A stretch of 64,000 bases of DNA, taken from the NCBI GenBank assembly GCA_963827085.1, contig CAWGZY010000002.1:310001-374000 (forward strand), given 5' to 3'. The translations under genes and the position numbers were made by a program. Source of the DNA: JAGVPT01 sp963827085. GTDB lineage: Bacteria; Bacteroidota; Ignavibacteria; UBA10030; UBA8401. How positions within the stretch are numbered: the first letter of the stretch is position 1; the number at the start of each line of letters is the position of its first letter. The notes beneath the pieces were generated by a model. That model was not told the origin of the DNA, did not search any database, and worked only from the letters and a program-made list of their open reading frames with translations. Shown here piece after piece: positions 59,466-64,000 of this stretch.

Positions 59466-60482
59466 CTACTGCGGTGTTCCAAACTGACTGCGAAGATCAA
59501 GATTGACCTGAAGAACATTGACCATCTTCTCTCCTGCCAATCCATCCAGAGGAGCGAATGAATTCTTCTCAAGAATGTTTTCAACCTCTTTTCGGACTTC
59601 AACCTGACTCGTTTTCAGGTCGGCCGCCCACTTTGAAGAAACGCGGTCGAGCTGATACACGGCATTCTGCATCGTGATATCGGGGTCGAGGCCGGACCCG
59701 GACGTGGTAAGCATGTCGCCTGGAATGTTTTGCAGGCTGTCGCTCGGATGATCCAATCGCCACATATCGAAGAATATCGACTGGATATCAGAACCGGTGC
59801 TGACGGGCTTGATCACCGTTACAGCTTTCCCATCAGCACCGGTGTCCGGCATGGCTGAAAGAAATTTGCCGGGGTTTTCATTTGAAAAACTCTGAAAGAA
59901 TGTCACCGCAAGGTCGGACGGAGCCGGCTGAGGAATGCTCGGATTACTCTTCACAAATTGAGCGACGACGTCTGCATGCACCTTTGCCCAATCCGCGACA
60001 TAACCGATGTGCAGCGAATCGGTGTTCACCCACGCAACGGCATCTGCAGTGTGCATCGACGCCCATTGAGCAAGAACGTGGGGAGCACCCTGATAGACAT
60101 CGTGCTGGAACCACTTCTCGATGTCGGGTGCGACAAGCGTTCCAGCCTTTGATCCGTCGGCATACTTCACGATCGGGCCGAGCGTGCGGGCGACTCGGTC
60201 GCGCAGGGCATAATTGGACGCCGCCAATGCAGATGACGATGATGCCGATGCATCAAACGATGCTGCCGACGGTCTGGGCTGGAAATATTCGTCCTTGGTA
60301 AACGGCTGTGCAATGAGCAGCGAGCCGACTGGCTTTCCATCCGGGCCATTGACAATGCTCCCGTTGGCCTGAAACGGGAAAACTACCTGACCAATTGCGA
60401 GCAATACTGCCGGATAGAGAACACAGCAGATCGCGACCGCGAATAACAGAAGCAAGAGACTTTTTGAAATGATCTTAGACAT
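59466..60482 (-). CDS. kdpC: Potassium-transporting ATPase subunit KdpC, enlarged
   Basis: ATG 60482 follows GGAGGATATGAAA, a strong ribosome site; ATGs 6 and 15 bp upstream are less well placed. The 338-residue protein has the KdpC anchor helix (KSLLLLLFAVAICCVLYPAV), the FQPRPSAASFDASASSSSAL and AASNYALRDRV segment and the late SGSGLDPDITMQNAVYQL segment. Between them lies an extra ~140-residue insert (from about LGPIVKYADGSKAGTL to FDMWRLDHPSDS) absent from the usual ~190-residue KdpC. KdpC assists K+ transfer and ATP affinity in the pump. The gene lies 27 bp after kdpB. Confidence 0.92.
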   Translation of the reverse strand: MSKIISKSLLLLLFAVAICCVLYPAVLLAIGQVVFPFQANGSIVNGPDGKPVGSLLIAQPFTKDEYFQPRPSAASFDASASSSSALAASNYALRDRVARTLGPIVKYADGSKAGTLVAPDIEKWFQHDVYQGAPHVLAQWASMHTADAVAWVNTDSLHIGYVADWAKVHADVVAQFVKSNPSIPQPAPSDLAVTFFQSFSNENPGKFLSAMPDTGADGKAVTVIKPVSTGSDIQSIFFDMWRLDHPSDSLQNIPGDMLTTSGSGLDPDITMQNAVYQLDRVSSKWAADLKTSQVEVRKEVENILEKNSFAPLDGLAGEKMVNVLQVNLDLRSQFGTPQ

Positions 60483-60509
60483 TTTCATATCCTCCATTTT
60501 TATTGAACG

Positions 60510-62678
60510 TTAGCTCACGAGATGTAATGCTACCATGATCATATCGATCAGCTTGATGCCGATGAACGGCAGTACGACGCCGCCGAGCCCCCAATTGAAT
60601 AGGTTCCTCTTCAAAAGGTCGTCGGCACCCATGACGCGGTACTTCACACCTCTCAGCGCGACCGGAATCAATGCGGGAATGATCAATGCATTGAAAATGA
60701 CCGCCGACAAAATGGCCGACGTCGGTGAATGCAGGTTCATGATGTCGACCGCCTTCAGCCACGGCAGCGTACCGGCAAACAGCGCAGGAATGATCGCGAA
60801 GTATTTCGCGACATCGTTCGCTATCGAAAATGTCGTCAGTGCGCCGCGGGTTATCAAAAGCTGTTTCCCGATATGGACGACTTCGAGCAATTTGGTCGGA
60901 TCGCTGTCGAGGTCGACCATGTTGGCTGCTTCCTTTGCTGCCTGCGTGCCGGCGTTCATCGCCAATGCAACATCGGCCTGGGCAAGAGCCGGGGCGTCGT
61001 TCGTGCCGTCACCCATCATGGCGACAAGTTTTCCGTCGGCTTGCTCTTTTCGGATAAATTCGAGTTTTGTTTCCGGCGTCGCCTGCGCAAGGTAGTCGTC
61101 CACTCCGGCCTGCGCGGCAATGGCAGCAGCCGTGACAGGATTGTCTCCGGTGATCATGACCGTTCGTAATCCCATCTTTCTCAGCTGATCGAACCGCTCT
61201 TTCATGTTGGGCTTCAGGATGTCCTCAAGAGAGATCACGCCGGCGACATGAGAGTCGTCCGCCACAACCAGAGGAGTCGCGCCTTTCCTGGCGACATCGT
61301 TGACGATCGTGTTGATCTCGGCAGGAATCGTCCCTTTATTATCGCGGACAAAATCGAACACGGCATCGGCGGCTCCCTTTCGTATCTGCCGTCCGCCCGA
61401 GAAATCGATGCCGCTCATCCGGGTCTGTGCGGTAAACGGCACAAACACTGAATCCTTCGGCACGTTGATCGGATCCTTGCTCAGCTTTTCAAATAATTTG
61501 ACGATGCTCTTGCCTTCCGGCGTTTCATCCGCGGCAGAAGCGAGCGCAGCCAGACGCGCCAGGTCCGCCTCTTTGTATCTTCCGACCGGGAAGAATTTCG
61601 TTGCGTGTCTGTTTCCGAGCGTGATCGTGCCGGTCTTGTCAAGAAGCACAACGTCGATGTCGCCTGCCAGCTCGACGGCTTTTCCGCTCTTCGAAATGAT
61701 GTTTGCCTGCAGCGCCCGATCCATTCCGGCAATTCCGATTGCAGCGAGAAGTGCTCCGATTGTCGTCGGGATCAAACATACCAAAAGTGCAATCAGCGTA
61801 GGCACATCTGTACCGAGGCTTTTCAGCGGCTCGGTAATTCCAAGGTAGCCGCCCATATATTGTTCCGCGTTCCATGCCATCGGCCACAGCGGAACGACAA
61901 CGATCAAGAAGATCAGTGTGAACGCCGAGAGAACAAGCGTTAGAGCAATTTCATTCGGGCTGCGCTGCCGGATAGCTCCTTCGACGAGAGCGATCATCCT
62001 GTCGAGAAACGATTCTCCTGCGCCGCTTGTGATCTTAACAACGATCCTGTCGGAAAGCACGTACGTTCCGCCAGTGACTCCTGATGCGTCGCTGTGTGCT
62101 GCGCGAATGACTGGGGCAGATTCACCCGTAATCGCGGACTCGTCAACCGATGCAATGCCTTCTGTGATCTCGCCGTCGCCGGGGATCATTTGTCCGGCCT
62201 GTACCACCACGCGGTCGCCGGGCTTAAGGTCTGTTGAAGAAGCCTGCTGAACCGAGCCGTCGGCAGTCAACCGATATGCTATCGTGTCGCGGCGTGCCTT
62301 CCTCAATGATTCCGCCTGTGCTTTTCCTCGCGCTTCTGCAAGAGCGGTTGCAAAGTTCGCGAACCATACGGTTAAGAAAAGCCAAAAAGTAAGCGCGATG
62401 AAATATGTTATCGGCACCTGGCTTACATTATTGCCGAATATTCCTACCAACACGTACAAAAGCGTTAATACTGCGCCGACTTCCACGACGAACATGACAG
62501 GGTTTTTCCACTGGATGTCCGGGCGAAGCATGACAAACGACTGTTTCAATGCAGGGATCGCAGTGCTTTTCTCAAGCAATGCCCGCCGCTTGACTCTGCG
62601 CGGCGGCTTCGCTGATTTCGAAGAAAGGCTTTCCATAACTTCTTCGACACTCGGTTCTACGGTTTGAATTTCACTCAT
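60510..62678 (-). CDS. kdpB: Potassium-transporting P-type ATPase subunit KdpB
   Basis: The 722-residue catalytic subunit of the Kdp pump follows AAGGAGTTCAAT. The phosphorylated Asp is D347 in LLDKTGTITLGN. TGES is at 184-187, its Ser matching the serine whose phosphorylation inhibits the Escherichia coli pump. MMGDGTNDAPALAQADVALA is the hinge loop, and CLIPTTIGALLAAIGIAGMD contains the membrane Asp/Pro motif of KdpB. An N-terminal extension of ~40 residues rich in Lys/Arg precedes the first helix. It hydrolyses ATP to drive K+ through KdpA. Genes run kdpA-kdpB-kdpC in the usual order. Confidence 0.96.
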   Translation of the reverse strand: MSEIQTVEPSVEEVMESLSSKSAKPPRRVKRRALLEKSTAIPALKQSFVMLRPDIQWKNPVMFVVEVGAVLTLLYVLVGIFGNNVSQVPITYFIALTFWLFLTVWFANFATALAEARGKAQAESLRKARRDTIAYRLTADGSVQQASSTDLKPGDRVVVQAGQMIPGDGEITEGIASVDESAITGESAPVIRAAHSDASGVTGGTYVLSDRIVVKITSGAGESFLDRMIALVEGAIRQRSPNEIALTLVLSAFTLIFLIVVVPLWPMAWNAEQYMGGYLGITEPLKSLGTDVPTLIALLVCLIPTTIGALLAAIGIAGMDRALQANIISKSGKAVELAGDIDVVLLDKTGTITLGNRHATKFFPVGRYKEADLARLAALASAADETPEGKSIVKLFEKLSKDPINVPKDSVFVPFTAQTRMSGIDFSGGRQIRKGAADAVFDFVRDNKGTIPAEINTIVNDVARKGATPLVVADDSHVAGVISLEDILKPNMKERFDQLRKMGLRTVMITGDNPVTAAAIAAQAGVDDYLAQATPETKLEFIRKEQADGKLVAMMGDGTNDAPALAQADVALAMNAGTQAAKEAANMVDLDSDPTKLLEVVHIGKQLLITRGALTTFSIANDVAKYFAIIPALFAGTLPWLKAVDIMNLHSPTSAILSAVIFNALIIPALIPVALRGVKYRVMGADDLLKRNLFNWGLGGVVLPFIGIKLIDMIMVALHLVS

Positions 62679-62751
62679 ATTGAACTCCTTAAGACTTTGT
62701 TATCACAATTTTTTAAAATCTAAGTCTGATCTACGAGATTGGATTATTTCC

Positions 62752-64000
62752 TCATCCACCGAAAGGGATCGGTCCTAAATGTTCGGCCAACGGACCAAGT
62801 GCTGCGATAGGAAGGAAAAGCAACGCGCCGATAATGAGAATTGTACCCAGCAAGAGGTACCCAAAAATTGCCGTATCGGTACGCAAAGTTCCAAGATTAA
62901 ACGGACTGGTCTTCTTTTGTCCGAGATACGCAGCCATCGCTACCGGCGCAATAATCGGAAGGAAGCGACTAATCAGCATCACAATCCCAGTGGCAATGTC
63001 CCATGCAGCTGCTTCAGGCGCCGGACTCGGGTTATTATAGAAACCATACGTCACTCCCAATCCGTCAAAGGCAGATCCGTTGTTTGCAGATGCGGACGAA
63101 AACTGATAGAACATTTGGGAAAGTCCATGCGGACCGGGATTGCTGACGGCTTTTGTTCCCCAATCGGTAGCGGCAAAAATACCGGTCGGCATAAGAATCA
63201 TCAGCGGATGAATCAGGAGTGCGATCACCGCTAGCTTCACTTCGCGAGCGCCAATTTTTTTGCCAAGGTATTCCGGCGTTCGTCCAACCATCATGCCGGC
63301 GATAAATATTCCGATGATGACGAAGAGGAGCATGTTGATCATGCCGACGCCTTTTCCGCCGAAGACACAGTTCAGCCACATTCCAACCATCGGCGACAAC
63401 GCTGCGAGCGGGTTGAGACTGTCATGCTCGGAGTTGACAGCGCCGCACGTTACGTCTGTTGTCAGCGCGGCAAATGTTGCACCTGCGGAGGTTCCGAAAC
63501 GCATCTCTTTCCCTTCGAGGTTGCCTAAGTGCTGGTCAACCGGTAGCCCGCCGACAGCGGGCAATGTCACAGTCCGCTTTCCCCCCGGCGCGGTCGCACT
63601 GGGAACGTCATACGATTGTGACACGGATTGACCGGTGAATGCCGGGTTCGGCAAATAGGTATCGAGCAGCACTGACCAGACGATCGTCCCTGCCATGAGG
63701 AATAACATCACGGAAAAAATGACGTACGCATGGCGCATTTTTTTCAACATACGGCCGTACATCAACACGAGCGCAAACGGGAAGATCATCATCGACAGTG
63801 CGTTGAAGAAATTCGACAGCGCGGTCGGATTTTCGAAAGGATGCGCGGAATTCATTCCGTAGAACCCGCCTCCGTTCGTCCCGAGCATTTTAATGGACTC
63901 GAGCGCTGCTACCGGTCCGACAATAATATTTTGCTGATTCGACTCAAGCCCGGCAATATGATACACGCTCTCCAGCGTCATCGGACTTCCCTGAGAAATG
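62752..64000 (-). CDS. kdpA: Potassium-transporting ATPase subunit KdpA, first copy (5' end outside window)
   Basis: The frame is open to the right edge: upstream of the internal MTLESVYH the codons still read ISQGSP, matching FLQQGSPMTLESSYH of the other copy, so translation starts beyond the window. Present are filter loops two to four (GTNGGGFYGMN, FGTSAGATFAA, SANNGSAFDG) and the last six or so helices. It ends LAEHLGPIPFGG. It lies 73 bp before kdpB in the standard kdpABC order. It lacks the extra loop found in the second kdpA at 54817-56643. Confidence 0.95.
   Translation of the reverse strand, partial: ISQGSPMTLESVYHIAGLESNQQNIIVGPVAALESIKMLGTNGGGFYGMNSAHPFENPTALSNFFNALSMMIFPFALVLMYGRMLKKMRHAYVIFSVMLFLMAGTIVWSVLLDTYLPNPAFTGQSVSQSYDVPSATAPGGKRTVTLPAVGGLPVDQHLGNLEGKEMRFGTSAGATFAALTTDVTCGAVNSEHDSLNPLAALSPMVGMWLNCVFGGKGVGMINMLLFVIIGIFIAGMMVGRTPEYLGKKIGAREVKLAVIALLIHPLMILMPTGIFAATDWGTKAVSNPGPHGLSQMFYQFSSASANNGSAFDGLGVTYGFYNNPSPAPEAAAWDIATGIVMLISRFLPIIAPVAMAAYLGQKKTSPFNLGTLRTDTAIFGYLLLGTILIIGALLFLPIAALGPLAEHLGPIPFGG

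Overview
The window looks like chromosomal DNA of a Gram-negative member of the Bacteroidota/Ignavibacteria (FCB) lineage. The signs are a type IX secretion sorting tail (motif YPNPFNPTT) on a subtilase, a PorV/PorQ-like barrel, two TonB-dependent receptors with carboxypeptidase-regulatory N-domains, a DUF4249 partner protein, LytTR/HisK signalling, a BBP2-type porin and a bacteroidal-type inositol-lipid gene set. Base composition is moderate. Several starts have clear Shine-Dalgarno sequences, and one near-consensus sigma70-type promoter is visible. No rRNA, tRNA, CRISPR array or intact transposase was seen.

Layout. (1) 1-24.2 kb is a signalling island: the end of a B12-binding radical SAM protein, a CheY-like protein, a zinc-ribbon protein, a PilB/GspE-type ATPase, a 1260-residue hybrid kinase with a haem-type CxxCH sensor, more receiver proteins, a kinase-like protein with only a DHp domain, a REC-kinase, a 1515-residue kinase with eight PAS modules, a 960-residue PAS kinase, and two near-identical pilin-like proteins flanked by two paralogous NarL-type regulators. 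(2) 24.4-29.1 kb holds two outer-membrane proteins and a LytTR regulator/HisK kinase pair. (3) 29.4-41.1 kb is a 13-gene minus-strand cluster: inositol-3-phosphate synthase, HAD hydrolase, flippase-like membrane protein, Gfo/Idh oxidoreductase, two CDP-alcohol phosphotransferases, class III aminotransferase, ATP-grasp enzyme, YdjM-like membrane protein, MlaD/MlaF/MlaE lipid transporter and a nucleotidyltransferase. (4) 41.4-54.4 kb holds a DUF4249/TonB-receptor pair, an ABC-2 permease relic, an isochorismatase-like protein, a type IX-secreted subtilase, a PorV-like barrel and a second TonB receptor. (5) 54.8-64 kb is a Kdp potassium-uptake locus with two kdpA copies, an enlarged kdpC, a KdpE-like regulator without its phospho-acceptor Asp, an orphan degenerate KdpD N-domain and a porin.

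How they may work together. The cluster in (3) reads as a pathway: glucose-6-P to inositol-1-P (Ino1), nucleotide activation, transfer to lipid by CDP-alcohol phosphotransferases, dephosphorylation or further modification (HAD, ATP-grasp, oxidoreductase plus aminotransferase), then movement between membranes (flippase-like protein, MlaDEF). This makes it the best candidate here for an under-described system, possibly an amino-cyclitol or modified inositol lipid. The Kdp locus is the second candidate, because its regulatory pair appears unable to run a normal phosphorelay.

Gene-free stretches hold at least four families of short dispersed repeats. One is a MITE-like element bounded by the inverted 12-mer TGATGTTACGCA; one copy supplies the stop codon of a regulator gene.
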